Below are positions 46,172 through 56,290 of a stretch of 64,000 nucleotides of DNA, in pieces. Below the pieces are notes generated by a model, which ran no database searches, was not told where the DNA came from, and saw only the letters and a program-made list of their open reading frames with translations. Made by a program: the position numbers and the translations under genes. Each line of letters starts with the position of its first letter. The stretch's first letter is position 1. The stretch is from assembly GCA_902632595.1 (NCBI GenBank), contig CACPDC010000003.1, positions 41,001 to 105,000 on the forward strand. The letters are read 5' to 3'. This stretch comes from an uncultured SAR116 cluster alpha proteobacterium (GTDB lineage Bacteria; Pseudomonadota; Alphaproteobacteria; Puniceispirillales; Puniceispirillaceae).

Positions 46172-46215
46172 TGAAAGCCACCTTTTTTGTGAGTAAATTG
46201 GTGGCTTTCATTTTG
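46172..46215 (+). terminator. Hairpin/terminator after the potF-like gene
   Basis: TGAAAGCCACC-N17-GGTGGCTTTCA perfect 11-bp stem followed by TTTTG. Confidence 0.8.
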
Positions 46216-46242
46216 TGAAATTAGGGAGCATCTAGCTATTAT

Positions 46243-47316
46243 ATGGCCCCATTTATTAGTATAAAAAATATCTCGAAAAAATACGGTAATTTTTCAGCAG
46301 TGGATAATGTATCTTTTAATTTGCAAAAAGGTGAATTGTTTAGCCTTTTAGGTCCATCTGGTTGCGGTAAAACCACCTTATTGAGGATTTTAGCTGGCTT
46401 TGAGGTCTCAAACACAGGTTCTTTTGAGATCGATGGTCATGATATGGACAATGTCGATCCTGCGGACCGCCCCGTTAACATAATGTTTCAACACTATGCA
46501 CTTTTTCCCCATATGAGTGTTTTCAATAATATTAGTTATGGATTAAGACGAACATCCTTGCCAAAGAGTGAGATTAAAAGTCGTGTTGAAGAATTGCTAG
46601 AGCTAGTCCGTCTTTCTGGTATGAGTGAGCGCAAACCGAAAACGTTATCTGGAGGACAAAAACAGCGTGTCGCGTTAGCACGGGCACTTGCCAGACGTCC
46701 AAAACTTTTATTGTTGGATGAGCCACTTGCAGCTCTAGACAAAAAGTTGCGCTCTGACACTCAGTTTGAAATTTGTAAAATTCAAGAGCAACTTGGTACG
46801 ACGTTTATTGTGGTAACTCATGATCAAGAAGAAGCCATGACTTTGTCTACTAGAATTGGTGTAATGAATGAAGGAAAATTGATACAACTTGGTACGCCAA
46901 AGGAAATCTACGAACAACCACAGACATCGTTTGTTGCAGATTTTGTGGGTGAAATCAGCTTTCTTGAAGCGGTAGTAAAAGAAAACAAAAATACTCACTG
47001 GTTGATGCAGGCAGCTGTGCCCATTTATGTTTCCAGTGATTCTAATTTTAATGTAGGGCAAAAAGTTAAGCTCGCCCTAAGGCCTGAAAAAATTTCACTC
47101 ACATCAAGGCCAACAGGAAATATAAATGAATTTAAGGTCGATATTTTAGATTTTGCTTTCTACGGAGCAGGTACCCAATATAGGGTGATTGGGCCGGAGG
47201 GTGTAAAATTAAAATTGTATCAGTCTCATAATCAGCCAAGCAAAGCTAATTCACCAATGTTAAAAACAGGGTTTGTAAATTTTTCACCAGAAGCGATTAT
47301 TGTTCTCGAAAGTTAA
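46243..47316 (+). CDS. Polyamine ABC transporter ATP-binding protein (PotG/PotA-like)
   Basis: GPSGCGKTTLLRILAGFE, LSGGQKQRVALARALARRPKLLLLDEPLAALDKKLR; C-terminal TOBE-like LALRPEKISL. Confidence 0.95.
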   Translation: MAPFISIKNISKKYGNFSAVDNVSFNLQKGELFSLLGPSGCGKTTLLRILAGFEVSNTGSFEIDGHDMDNVDPADRPVNIMFQHYALFPHMSVFNNISYGLRRTSLPKSEIKSRVEELLELVRLSGMSERKPKTLSGGQKQRVALARALARRPKLLLLDEPLAALDKKLRSDTQFEICKIQEQLGTTFIVVTHDQEEAMTLSTRIGVMNEGKLIQLGTPKEIYEQPQTSFVADFVGEISFLEAVVKENKNTHWLMQAAVPIYVSSDSNFNVGQKVKLALRPEKISLTSRPTGNINEFKVDILDFAFYGAGTQYRVIGPEGVKLKLYQSHNQPSKANSPMLKTGFVNFSPEAIIVLES

Positions 47317-47319
47317 AAA

Positions 47320-48210
47320 ATGAATTATTTTTTTCAAAGATTTGGACGACAGATTGTAATTTGGTTGCCTCTAGCATGGCTTTTGTTATTTTTTATGCTT
47401 CCACTAATAGAAATGATAAATGTGTCTTTTTCCGAAGCAAGGCGAGCAGTGCCACCCTATAATCCTGCATTTCAATTTGGTCCCGGCGGTATATCGTTCC
47501 AACCAGTGGTAGACAATTACTATTTAATTTACGAATACTGGGAAGATTACTTATGGCCTGCGGTTAATAGCATCCGCTTGGCTTTTTTTTCTACACTATA
47601 TTGTCTTTTATTTGCTTACCCAATGGCCTGGTGGATAGCGCGTTCAAATAAATCCTTACAACATATTTTGCTTATATTGGTATTGATGCCTTTCTGGACT
47701 TCATCTCTGTTAAGAATGTATGCATTAATTGGTTTGTTGAACCCAAACGGCTTTATAAATGATATTTTGATATGGGCTGGTGTTACGGTAATTCCCATCC
47801 AAATGATGCAAACTGACTTTTCAATTTATGCTGGGATGGTTCTTACCTATTTACCATTGATGATCTTACCATTATACGCATCTCTTGTGCGACTAGATGG
47901 TTCCATTATAGAGGCAGCAGCAGACCTTGGTGCCAGAAAATGGGATATATTCAAAACTATAATTCTGCCCCTCAGCATACCTGGCATAATTGCAGGTAGT
48001 TTACTCGTTTTCATCCCCGCTGTAGGCGAATTTGTGATACCAGCTTTGCTTGGGGGACCAGAGCAACTAATGCTTGGAAAAGTCATTTGGACTGAATTTT
48101 TCAGGAATAGAGATTGGCCGGTGGCATCTGCGATAGCGATAATACTTATTGCAATAATCATACTACCAATTGTTTACGCGAGATATCAAGATAAAGAGGG
48201 AATTAGCTAA
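47320..48210 (+). CDS. Polyamine ABC transporter permease (PotH/PotB-like)
   Basis: MPFWTSSLLRMYALIGLL; EAAADLGARKWDIFKTIILPLSIPGIIAGSLLVFIPAVGEFVIPALLGG. Confidence 0.94.
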   Translation: MNYFFQRFGRQIVIWLPLAWLLLFFMLPLIEMINVSFSEARRAVPPYNPAFQFGPGGISFQPVVDNYYLIYEYWEDYLWPAVNSIRLAFFSTLYCLLFAYPMAWWIARSNKSLQHILLILVLMPFWTSSLLRMYALIGLLNPNGFINDILIWAGVTVIPIQMMQTDFSIYAGMVLTYLPLMILPLYASLVRLDGSIIEAAADLGARKWDIFKTIILPLSIPGIIAGSLLVFIPAVGEFVIPALLGGPEQLMLGKVIWTEFFRNRDWPVASAIAIILIAIIILPIVYARYQDKEGIS

Positions 48211-49025
48211 TGCGGTATGATGTCCCACTAATAGTAAAGGTCCTAGCTATTGTTGGATTTGGTATTTTATATATCCCTGTGATGATAATGATGATTTATA
48301 GTTTTAATAGCGGTAAACTCGTAGCTGTTTGGGCTGGCTTTTCAACTAAGTGGTATAGAGAACTTTGGACAGATGATATTTTGCTCTCAGCTTTATATAA
48401 GTCGCTTTTAATTGGTATGAGCTCTGCAACGATTTCCACTTTTTTCGGTTTATTGATCGCTATCGCCTTTGTTAGATTTTCAGCTTTTAGAGCTAGGTTG
48501 ACTTTGAGCCTTGTTGCAAGTGCGCCATTAGTCATGCCTGAAGCAGTAACGGGCTTGTCTATGTTACTACTATTTATAGCTATGGAGACAACTTTTGGTT
48601 GGCCGTCTGGCCGTGGTGTGGATACAATCATGATCGCACATGCAACTTTTGGGATGTGTTTTGCTGCAGTTGTCATTCAAACAAGACTTCGTGATATGGA
48701 TAGATACCTTGAGGAAGCGGCAAGAGATTTAGGAGAAAGGCAGCCTTTTGTGTTCATGTCAATTACCTTGCCGCTTATTTTCCCTTCAATTATTGCTGCA
48801 TGGTTATTATCATTTACTTTAAGTTTCGATGATTTAGTAATTGCAAGCTTTGTTAGTGGACCAGGGAGCTCAACTCTTCCTATCGTAATATTTTCGAAAA
48901 TTCGTCTTGGTGTTTCACCGGAAATAAATGCCATAGCAACATTGATGATACTAACTATTTCTGGAATGGTCTTAGCGGGAAGTATGTTAATATTAAAGCG
49001 AGATAGCAGGGGCAAAAAAAATTAA
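48210..49025 (+). CDS. Polyamine ABC transporter permease (PotI/PotC-like)
   Basis: SFNSGKLVAVWAGFSTKWY; LEEAARDLGERQPFVFMSITLPLIFPSIIAAWLLSFTLSFDDLVIASFVSGPGSSTLP. Confidence 0.95.
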   Translation: MRYDVPLIVKVLAIVGFGILYIPVMIMMIYSFNSGKLVAVWAGFSTKWYRELWTDDILLSALYKSLLIGMSSATISTFFGLLIAIAFVRFSAFRARLTLSLVASAPLVMPEAVTGLSMLLLFIAMETTFGWPSGRGVDTIMIAHATFGMCFAAVVIQTRLRDMDRYLEEAARDLGERQPFVFMSITLPLIFPSIIAAWLLSFTLSFDDLVIASFVSGPGSSTLPIVIFSKIRLGVSPEINAIATLMILTISGMVLAGSMLILKRDSRGKKN

Positions 49026-49124
49026 TTTTAGCGTCACATGAAATTAATAAAAAATTAATGTATAAAACTTTGAATGGTACAAAAATTGAGTTAGTTCTGC
49101 TGAAACAAAAAGGCTTAAAGACAA

Positions 49125-49811
49125 ATGATTAGCCATAGTCATACATCACGAAAGGTCATCGCCCGGTCAACCGCAAGAATGTTATTAGATATTGAGGCAG
49201 TCCATGTAAATGCCGCTCAGCCATTTGTTCTAACTTCTGGGGCAAAAAGTCCTGTTTATATTGATTGTCGAAAACTTATATCTTTTCCAGAAATAAGAGC
49301 TACTTTAATGGGTTACTCTGCTTCTTTGCTAGCAGATTCTGTTGGCTTAGAATATTTTGACTCGGTGGCTGGTGGCGAAACAGCAGGCATCCCTTTCGCC
49401 GCTTTTCTTAGCGAGCATCTTGCTCTTCCAATGCAGTATGTTCGAAAAAAAGCGAAGGGCTTCGGCAGGGACGCGCAGATAGAGGGGCACCTAGAACCCG
49501 GAGCAAAAGTTTTATTAATGGAAGACCTAGCGACAGATGGAGGAAGCAAGTTTATGTTTGCCGACGCTTTAAGACTGGCAGGCGCAGAATGTAAACATAT
49601 TTTAGTTATATTCTACTATGATTTGTTTAAAGATGCCAAAAAAAAACTTTCAGAACATGGACTAGAATTACATTATTTGGCTACATGGTGGGATATATTA
49701 GTGGAGTTAAAAACTCATAAAAAATTTGATAGAAAAACGGTCGAAACGGTTGAAGCATTTTTGCATGACCCAATTGGTTGGTCTTTGAAAAATGGTGGTA
49801 AGGGTGCTTAA
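49125..49811 (+). CDS. pyrE: Orotate phosphoribosyltransferase
   Basis: PFVLTSGAKSPVYIDCRKLISFPEIR, GGETAGIPFAA, VLLMEDLATDGGSK. Confidence 0.94.
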   Translation: MISHSHTSRKVIARSTARMLLDIEAVHVNAAQPFVLTSGAKSPVYIDCRKLISFPEIRATLMGYSASLLADSVGLEYFDSVAGGETAGIPFAAFLSEHLALPMQYVRKKAKGFGRDAQIEGHLEPGAKVLLMEDLATDGGSKFMFADALRLAGAECKHILVIFYYDLFKDAKKKLSEHGLELHYLATWWDILVELKTHKKFDRKTVETVEAFLHDPIGWSLKNGGKGA

Positions 49812-49829
49812 AAAAAGGTAAAAATTTTT

Positions 49830-50708
49830 ATGACAATATATAATCTCGGGTCAATAAATTTAGATTATTTTTATCGATTACCGCATCTTGTTTCTGCTGG
49901 TGAAACGCTTTCAGCAACAGAGTATAGAATTGCTCTTGGCGGTAAAGGTGCTAATCAATCAGTTGCACTCGCCAAAGCAGGCGCAGACGTTTTCCATATT
50001 GGCGCGTTCGGAAGAAAAGATTTAATCTTTTTAGATGAGATGAGTGATGTAGGCGTGAATATCAAAAACGTAGCTTTATTAGAGGCGGAATCAGGGCACG
50101 CTATTGTGATGGTAGATTCAAAAACGGGAGAGAATCAGATAGTGCTCTCTGGCTCTGCCAATTATCAAATCTCTGAAAAACAAATTATATCTGCACTAGC
50201 AAACGCAAAAGAGACCGATTGGGCACTTGCACAAAATGAGACATGTTTAGTTCATGAATTTTTGCTGCGAGCAAGAAAGAAGGGTTTAAAAATTTGTTAT
50301 AGTGCGGCGCCATTCGTCGCAGAACAAACTGCTTCCCTTCTACATCTTACCGATTTATTGGTAGTTAACGAGGGAGAAGCGGATGCTTTGACAAAATTTA
50401 CCAATAAAGATATTCAAGCTCTCGGATTGCCAAATCTTGTTATTACTCTTGGTTCAAAAGGAGCTCGATATATTGGAAACGAGGGCGATTTTTTTGTTTC
50501 TCCATTTAATGTTAATGCAATAGACACAACGGGTGCAGGAGACACTTTTCTTGGCTATTTGCTAGCTTCTTTAGGCCAAGGTTTAACAATGATGCAGGCC
50601 ATGAGATATGGTTCCGCGGCGGCTTCGTTGCAAATTACCAAACCAGGAGCTTTAGCAGCAATTCCAACCATAAAAGAAGTTAAACATTTTTTGAAGAAAA
50701 ACGTATAG
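49830..50708 (+). CDS. rbsK: Ribokinase-like PfkB family sugar kinase
   Basis: GSINLDYFYRLPHLVSAGETL, GGKGANQSVALAKAGA, NAIDTTGAGDTFLGYLLASL. Confidence 0.9.
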   Translation: MTIYNLGSINLDYFYRLPHLVSAGETLSATEYRIALGGKGANQSVALAKAGADVFHIGAFGRKDLIFLDEMSDVGVNIKNVALLEAESGHAIVMVDSKTGENQIVLSGSANYQISEKQIISALANAKETDWALAQNETCLVHEFLLRARKKGLKICYSAAPFVAEQTASLLHLTDLLVVNEGEADALTKFTNKDIQALGLPNLVITLGSKGARYIGNEGDFFVSPFNVNAIDTTGAGDTFLGYLLASLGQGLTMMQAMRYGSAAASLQITKPGALAAIPTIKEVKHFLKKNV

Positions 50709-50718
50709 GTTTGTTGTC

Positions 50719-51690
50719 GTGTCAGTTCAAAAGATTATTATTGATACAGACCCTGGCATTGATGACGCGATGGCAATACATCAGGCTTTTGCGGATAGTA
50801 GACTGGAAGTGGTTGGTTTAACCACAATTTTTGGGAATGTTTACGTAGACCAAGCAACACGCAATTCTCTCTGGTTGGCAGAGCATGGTGGTTACAATTG
50901 CGCAGTTGCGAGAGGAGCAGAAAGACCAATATCCATAGAGATGAACACCCCCTCTTTCCATGTTCACGGAGAACAAGGTTTTGGTGAAATAACTGAAATC
51001 ATTCCAGTTGGAACAGCAGATCCTAGGCCCGCCCACATTTATTTGTCTGAGACTATAAGAGCTAATACTGGTGAAATCATTTTGTGCCCTATTGGTCCTT
51101 TGAGTAATATTGCAAACCTACTAGATTATGACCCAGAAATTATTAATCATATTAAAAAACTTGTGATAATGGGTGGTGCTGTGCATGTGCTTGGAAACGT
51201 AACCTCATATGCAGAAGCAAATTTTTGGAATGACCCTCATGCAGCTGAAAAAGTGCTTGAGGCAAATTGGGAGATAGACTTGATTGGTCTTGATGTTACT
51301 TCAAATATCCAATTTTCGCATGATGTATTTACTCAAGGGGCAAAAAACTCGCCTCGAATAGGAGGCTTCATTCACGATTTATCTAAATTTTATATTAATT
51401 TTTATAAAACAGTTGTAGGAAAATCTGTTTGTTTGATGCATGATCCGGCAGCAATATTGGCAATTACTGATCCTGATATTTTTACTTTCCAAAAAGCGCC
51501 GCTATCTGTCATACTTGAAGGAGAAAAAGTAGGAAATTCGTTTGTAAGTGAAAATCTGGAAAGAAGGCCTGTAAATGTAGCGGTGAATGTAGATGCAAAA
51601 GCTGCTCAAAAGAAATTTATATCCATTTTTTCTCAAGCTGATTCTGCCTATAAAAAGCGTTTAAATAGTCAAGGAAATAAAAAATTATGA
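50719..51690 (+). CDS. Inosine-uridine-preferring nucleoside hydrolase family (GTG start)
   Basis: KIIIDTDPGIDDAMAI, TTIFGNVYVDQATRNSLWLAEHG, LVIMGGAVHVLGNVTSYAEANFWNDPHAA. Confidence 0.95.
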   Translation: MSVQKIIIDTDPGIDDAMAIHQAFADSRLEVVGLTTIFGNVYVDQATRNSLWLAEHGGYNCAVARGAERPISIEMNTPSFHVHGEQGFGEITEIIPVGTADPRPAHIYLSETIRANTGEIILCPIGPLSNIANLLDYDPEIINHIKKLVIMGGAVHVLGNVTSYAEANFWNDPHAAEKVLEANWEIDLIGLDVTSNIQFSHDVFTQGAKNSPRIGGFIHDLSKFYINFYKTVVGKSVCLMHDPAAILAITDPDIFTFQKAPLSVILEGEKVGNSFVSENLERRPVNVAVNVDAKAAQKKFISIFSQADSAYKKRLNSQGNKKL

Positions 51691-52520
51691 AGGTTCAAAC
51701 GGTAAGCTACAAAGATGAAAAAGCACCGGAAACATTAACACGTTCACTGCATGAAACCGGTTTTGCCATATTAGAGGATCATCCAATAAGTTCTGAGCAA
51801 GTGCAGTCAATTTATAAAAATTGGGGCACATTTTTTGCGAGTGAGTCGAAGAATCAATATCTGCGAGACATGGAGAAGCAGGATGGTTACTTTCCCTTTC
51901 GCTCAGAAAATGCCAAGGGCGTTGATATAAAAGATCTGAAGGAATTCTATCATGTGTTTCCCTGGGGAAGAGTTCCCCCAGAATTAGAAATAGAAACAAG
52001 AAAATTATATAATGACCTCGTTAGTTTGGGTTTAACATTATTGAGATGGCTCAATGAAAACATGCCCCGGGAAATTCTAAACAAATTGTCTGAACCTTTG
52101 GACGGGATGATGCATGGGAGTGAACAAAGTTTACTTCGTATTTTGCACTACCCCCCTATTGAAAAAGACGTTGAACCAGGTGCAATTCGAGCAGCAGCGC
52201 ACGAAGACATTAATCTTATTACTTTGCTTGTGGCAGGTTCGGAGCCTGGACTACAAGCACAAGATAAAGAAGGCAAATGGCATGACATTTCATGTGACTC
52301 AGGAATGATTACAATTAATAATGGAGACATGCTTGCTATGGCGAGTGAGAACTATTTTCCATCAACACCTCATCGTGTAATAAATCCTGGTGGAAAAAAT
52401 AATAATTCACGTTATTCTATACCAATGTTTTTGCATCCAAGACCAGAGGTAATGTTAAATGACGTGCTTTCGGCAGATGGATATCTGCTAAATAGACTTA
52501 AAGAAATAGGACTAAAATAG
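51687..52520 (+). CDS. Isopenicillin N synthase-like 2OG-Fe(II) oxygenase
   Basis: AAHEDINLITLLVAG (HxD), LQAQDKEGKWHDI, INNGDMLAMASENYFPSTPHRVINP (distal His), RYSIPMFLHP (RxS). Confidence 0.93.
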   Translation: MKVQTVSYKDEKAPETLTRSLHETGFAILEDHPISSEQVQSIYKNWGTFFASESKNQYLRDMEKQDGYFPFRSENAKGVDIKDLKEFYHVFPWGRVPPELEIETRKLYNDLVSLGLTLLRWLNENMPREILNKLSEPLDGMMHGSEQSLLRILHYPPIEKDVEPGAIRAAAHEDINLITLLVAGSEPGLQAQDKEGKWHDISCDSGMITINNGDMLAMASENYFPSTPHRVINPGGKNNNSRYSIPMFLHPRPEVMLNDVLSADGYLLNRLKEIGLK

Positions 52521-52535
52521 ATAAATGGAGAAATT

Positions 52536-53567
52536 ATGATTAAAAAAATAAATATATTGTCTATCGCCACAACATTAGTTGTCTCTTGTATGGCGATGTT
52601 TTCAGTCATTACAGCAGCTATAGCTGGCTCACATTCTATGAAGCCTGCTGTGATATATGATATGGGTGGCAAGTTTGACAAGTCTTTCAATGAAGGTGTT
52701 TGGAATGGTGTAAAGAAATTTACAGAAGAAACAGGTATAGAGGTCATGGAATTTGAGGTGACCAACGAAACACAAAGAGAACAGGCAATGCGAAGAATGG
52801 TCGAACGCGGTGCTACAATTGTATTGGGAGTAGGTTTTGCTCAAGCTGATGCAATTGCTGCAGTTGCAGCCGATAATCCTGATGTACAATTTTCAATTAT
52901 CGATGTTAGTTGGTTAGACTCACCTAACCTTCGTCAATATGCGTTCAAAGAACATGAGGGTTCGTATCTGGTGGGCGTTGCAGCTGCTACAGCCTCACAA
53001 ACAAATAAGGTGGGGTTTGTTGGCGGAATGGATATTCCACTTATAAGCAGGTTTGCTTGCGGTTATGTGGGTGGAGTGAAATCAGTGGCAGCTAATGCAG
53101 AAATCTTTCAGAACATGACAGGCTCCACCCCATCCGCATGGAATGACCCTGCCAAAGGAGCTGAGCTAACAAGGAGCCAGATTGATCGAGGTGCAGATGT
53201 TGTGTATCATGCCGCTGGGGGAACAGGTATTGGTGTTATTCAGGCAGCAGCAGACGCCGGTAAACTGGCTATTGGTGTAGACTCAAACCAAAACGGTCTT
53301 GCTCCAGGTTCTGTATTAACGTCTATGCTTAAAAGAGTGGATGTTGCTGCATATAATACATTCATGGATTCCAGTAAGGGTCAATTTACATCTGGAGTTC
53401 AGGTTCTTGGCTTAGCCGAAGGTGGGGTAGATTGGGCTTTAGATGAGAACAATGAAAGCTTAATTACAGCGGATATAAAAAAGGCCGTTGCGTCAGCAAG
53501 AGACGCCATTCTTTCTGGCGACGTTTCAGTCCATGATTATTTAGCGGATAATAATTGTCCTTACTAA
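52536..53567 (+). CDS. BMP family nucleoside ABC transporter substrate-binding protein
   Basis: PAVIYDMGGKFDKSFNEGVWNGVKKF, KVGFVGGMDIPLISRFACGYVGGVK, VVYHAAGGTGIGVIQAA, DSNQNGLAPG. Confidence 0.95.
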   Translation: MIKKINILSIATTLVVSCMAMFSVITAAIAGSHSMKPAVIYDMGGKFDKSFNEGVWNGVKKFTEETGIEVMEFEVTNETQREQAMRRMVERGATIVLGVGFAQADAIAAVAADNPDVQFSIIDVSWLDSPNLRQYAFKEHEGSYLVGVAAATASQTNKVGFVGGMDIPLISRFACGYVGGVKSVAANAEIFQNMTGSTPSAWNDPAKGAELTRSQIDRGADVVYHAAGGTGIGVIQAAADAGKLAIGVDSNQNGLAPGSVLTSMLKRVDVAAYNTFMDSSKGQFTSGVQVLGLAEGGVDWALDENNESLITADIKKAVASARDAILSGDVSVHDYLADNNCPY

Positions 53568-53594
53568 AAATAGTAGTTAAGCGAGTTTAACATT

Positions 53595-55175
53595 TTGAAT
53601 ATTGAAAACTCAAAACAGAACGGCGACTTTAAGTCGCCGTTTGCTGTTGAAATAAAAAATATAAATAAGTCATTTGGTCCAGTTCAGGCAAATAAAGAGA
53701 TTAGTCTGAATGTTTCCGGAGGGACCATTCACGGGATTATTGGTGAAAATGGAGCTGGGAAATCAACATTAATGTCAATTTTATATGGGTTTTATCAGCC
53801 GGATAGTGGTGAAATAAAAGTGCATGGAAAGTTGGCTTATTTTAAACAACCATCAGACGCTCTCAGGCTAGGGATAGGAATGGTCCACCAACATTTTATG
53901 TTGGTACCAAATTTCACAGCTTTAGAAAACATAGTTCTTGGAGCTGAGGGGAAGACAGGTCTTTACAAAGGCCTTCAAAATGCGAGGAAAAAACTTGAAA
54001 AGTTAAAACAAGCATATGGCTTAGAAGTTGAACTCGATAGTCTAACTGAAAATCTGCCCGTGGGTATTCAGCAAAGAATAGAAATATTAAAAGCATTATA
54101 TAGAGGTGCAAGAGTATTAATACTTGATGAACCTACAGGAGTTTTAACTCCTCTGGAGACAGAACAGTTATTTGAGATACTGCTAGCCTTAAAGTCAGAA
54201 GGTGTCACCATATTGCTTATAACGCACAAACTTCATGAGATAATGGCAATTACGGACGAAGTTTCGGTGATGCGGCAAGGAAAGATGGTAGCTAACACTC
54301 TTACTAAACATACTTCCCCTGAAATGTTGGCAGAGCAGATGGTTGGCAGATCTGTTCTTGTAAACAATAAATATGAACTTCAAAGTATAGGAAAAGTTGC
54401 ACTTTCTGTAGAACAATTAGGCGTTGTTGATAAAAGAGGTTTTGATAGCCTTAAAAATGCAACTTTCGACCTTCACGCTGGCGAGATTTTAGGGATAGCA
54501 GGGATCGCTGGAAACGGGCAGTCTGAATTATTATCGGTTTTGTCGGGTATTACCCAGCCAAGCCGCGGGTTTTTTAAAATTGAAGAACATTTGTTTGATG
54601 CAAAAAAAAATCCAAACCCACGATTAATGAGACAACTAGGGGTGTCTCACGTTCCAGAAGACCGTCATTCAGAGGGCTTGGTTTTACAATTTCAAGCCTT
54701 TGAATCAGTGATTCTTGGGTATGAAAATAATAAAAAACTAGGGAATGGATTTTTCACCAATCCAGATACTATACAAGCATATTGCTCCCAACTTCAGGAA
54801 GCTTTTGACGTTCGTCCACAAAATCCGAGATTGTATAGTAGTCAGTTTTCTGGAGGAAATCAGCAAAAGTTGGTTCTTTCACGAGAAATTTCATCAACTC
54901 CCAAAATCCTTCTGGTTGGACAACCTACACGTGGAGTCGACATTGGTGCTATCGAATTTATTCACAAAACTCTTATAGGCATGCGAAATAACGGTTGTGC
55001 AATTCTTCTAGTCTCTGTCGAATTAGAGGAAATACTTAGTTTATCAGATAGAATCCTAGTAATGAATTCTGGTGAAATAATGGGAATCGTCCCCAAAATA
55101 ACTGCTACAAAGGCAATGCTTGGAAAAATGATGGCAGGAATTCCAATAGAAGAGGCGAAAGAGGATAAAAAATAA
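53595..55175 (+). CDS. Nucleoside ABC transporter ATP-binding protein, duplicated ATPase (TTG start)
   Basis: [23 protein letters not shown], second half [51 protein letters not shown]. Confidence 0.94.
   Translation: MNIENSKQNGDFKSPFAVEIKNINKSFGPVQANKEISLNVSGGTIHGIIGENGAGKSTLMSILYGFYQPDSGEIKVHGKLAYFKQPSDALRLGIGMVHQHFMLVPNFTALENIVLGAEGKTGLYKGLQNARKKLEKLKQAYGLEVELDSLTENLPVGIQQRIEILKALYRGARVLILDEPTGVLTPLETEQLFEILLALKSEGVTILLITHKLHEIMAITDEVSVMRQGKMVANTLTKHTSPEMLAEQMVGRSVLVNNKYELQSIGKVALSVEQLGVVDKRGFDSLKNATFDLHAGEILGIAGIAGNGQSELLSVLSGITQPSRGFFKIEEHLFDAKKNPNPRLMRQLGVSHVPEDRHSEGLVLQFQAFESVILGYENNKKLGNGFFTNPDTIQAYCSQLQEAFDVRPQNPRLYSSQFSGGNQQKLVLSREISSTPKILLVGQPTRGVDIGAIEFIHKTLIGMRNNGCAILLVSVELEEILSLSDRILVMNSGEIMGIVPKITATKAMLGKMMAGIPIEEAKEDKK
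53619..53641 (+). repeat. Perfect inverted repeat inside the start of the nucleoside ABC ATPase ORF
   Basis: AACGGCGACTT-T-AAGTCGCCGTT, 52 nt downstream of the BMP gene stop. Confidence 0.85.
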
Positions 55176-56290
55176 TGCAGGCGTCTCGGTTGCCAAGATA
55201 TGTAGATATTGTTCTAATTCCGGTTTTAAATTTACTGACAGCATTATTTGTTGCAGGTATTATCATCGCGATAATTGGCGAAAATCCATTTACTGCATTA
55301 TCAGTCATGCTTAAGGGAGCGTTTGTGTATAAGGGGGGACTTGGATACACTCTTTTTTATACCACTAATTTTATTTTTACAGGGTTAGCGGTGGCAGTGG
55401 CTTTTCATGCTATGTTGTTTAACATTGGTGGTGAAGGCCAGGCTGCAATGGGCGGGTTAGGAATTGGATTGGTAGCAATAAGTCTTGGCAGTTATTTACC
55501 TGTTATAATTGTAATTTTTCTAGCTATTTTGGGGTCAGCTTTATTCGGCGCAATATGGGGTGTAATACCAGGTTATTTGCAGGCCAAAAGAGGAAGTCAT
55601 ATTGTAATAACAACAATTATGTTTAATTTTATTGCTTCTGCGATATTGGTTTGGTTGCTGGCTGGTATGCTCATGGCCCCAAACCAAATGTCTCCGGAAA
55701 CCGTTTCTTTTTCAGATGGTGTAGCGTTATGGCAATTCCATGAGATTTTCAACAAATTGGGATTTGATGTCGGAAGATCACCACTTAATTTATCTTTTGT
55801 TATAGCTTTAATATGTTGTTTGCTTGTCTGGCTATTGATATGGCGAACTCGTTTGGGCTACCGAATTAGAGCTACAGGCTTTAGTTTAAAGGCCTCAGCA
55901 TATGCTGGATATAGACCCGAAACCATCATTATCGTAACCATGGCGATTTCAGGGGGTCTGGCAGGCATGATGGCTGTAAATGAAATTCTTGGGGTTCAGC
56001 ACAGAGTTATACTAAATTTTACCTCTGGATATGGTTTTACAGGCATAGCCGTTGCATTGATGGGTCGCAACCATCCTGTTGGGATAATTTTTGCGAGTTT
56101 GTTATTTGGAGCTCTTTTTCAGGGTGGCGCTGAACTTGATTTTGAATTTCAAGCAATCACCCGAGATATGGTATTAATGATACAAGGTCTTATAATTTTA
56201 TTTTCTGGAGCATTAGCATACATGTTTAACCCGGCGCTGGAAAAATTGTTCTTGCGAAATGAACTTATGATGAGGCCAAAAAATGACTGA
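55175..56290 (+). CDS. Nucleoside ABC transporter permease (NupP/YufP-like)
   Basis: MLFNIGGEGQAAMGGLGIGL, KASAYAGYRPETIIIVTMAISGGLAGMMAVNEILGVQHRV. Confidence 0.94.
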   Translation: MQASRLPRYVDIVLIPVLNLLTALFVAGIIIAIIGENPFTALSVMLKGAFVYKGGLGYTLFYTTNFIFTGLAVAVAFHAMLFNIGGEGQAAMGGLGIGLVAISLGSYLPVIIVIFLAILGSALFGAIWGVIPGYLQAKRGSHIVITTIMFNFIASAILVWLLAGMLMAPNQMSPETVSFSDGVALWQFHEIFNKLGFDVGRSPLNLSFVIALICCLLVWLLIWRTRLGYRIRATGFSLKASAYAGYRPETIIIVTMAISGGLAGMMAVNEILGVQHRVILNFTSGYGFTGIAVALMGRNHPVGIIFASLLFGALFQGGAELDFEFQAITRDMVLMIQGLIILFSGALAYMFNPALEKLFLRNELMMRPKND

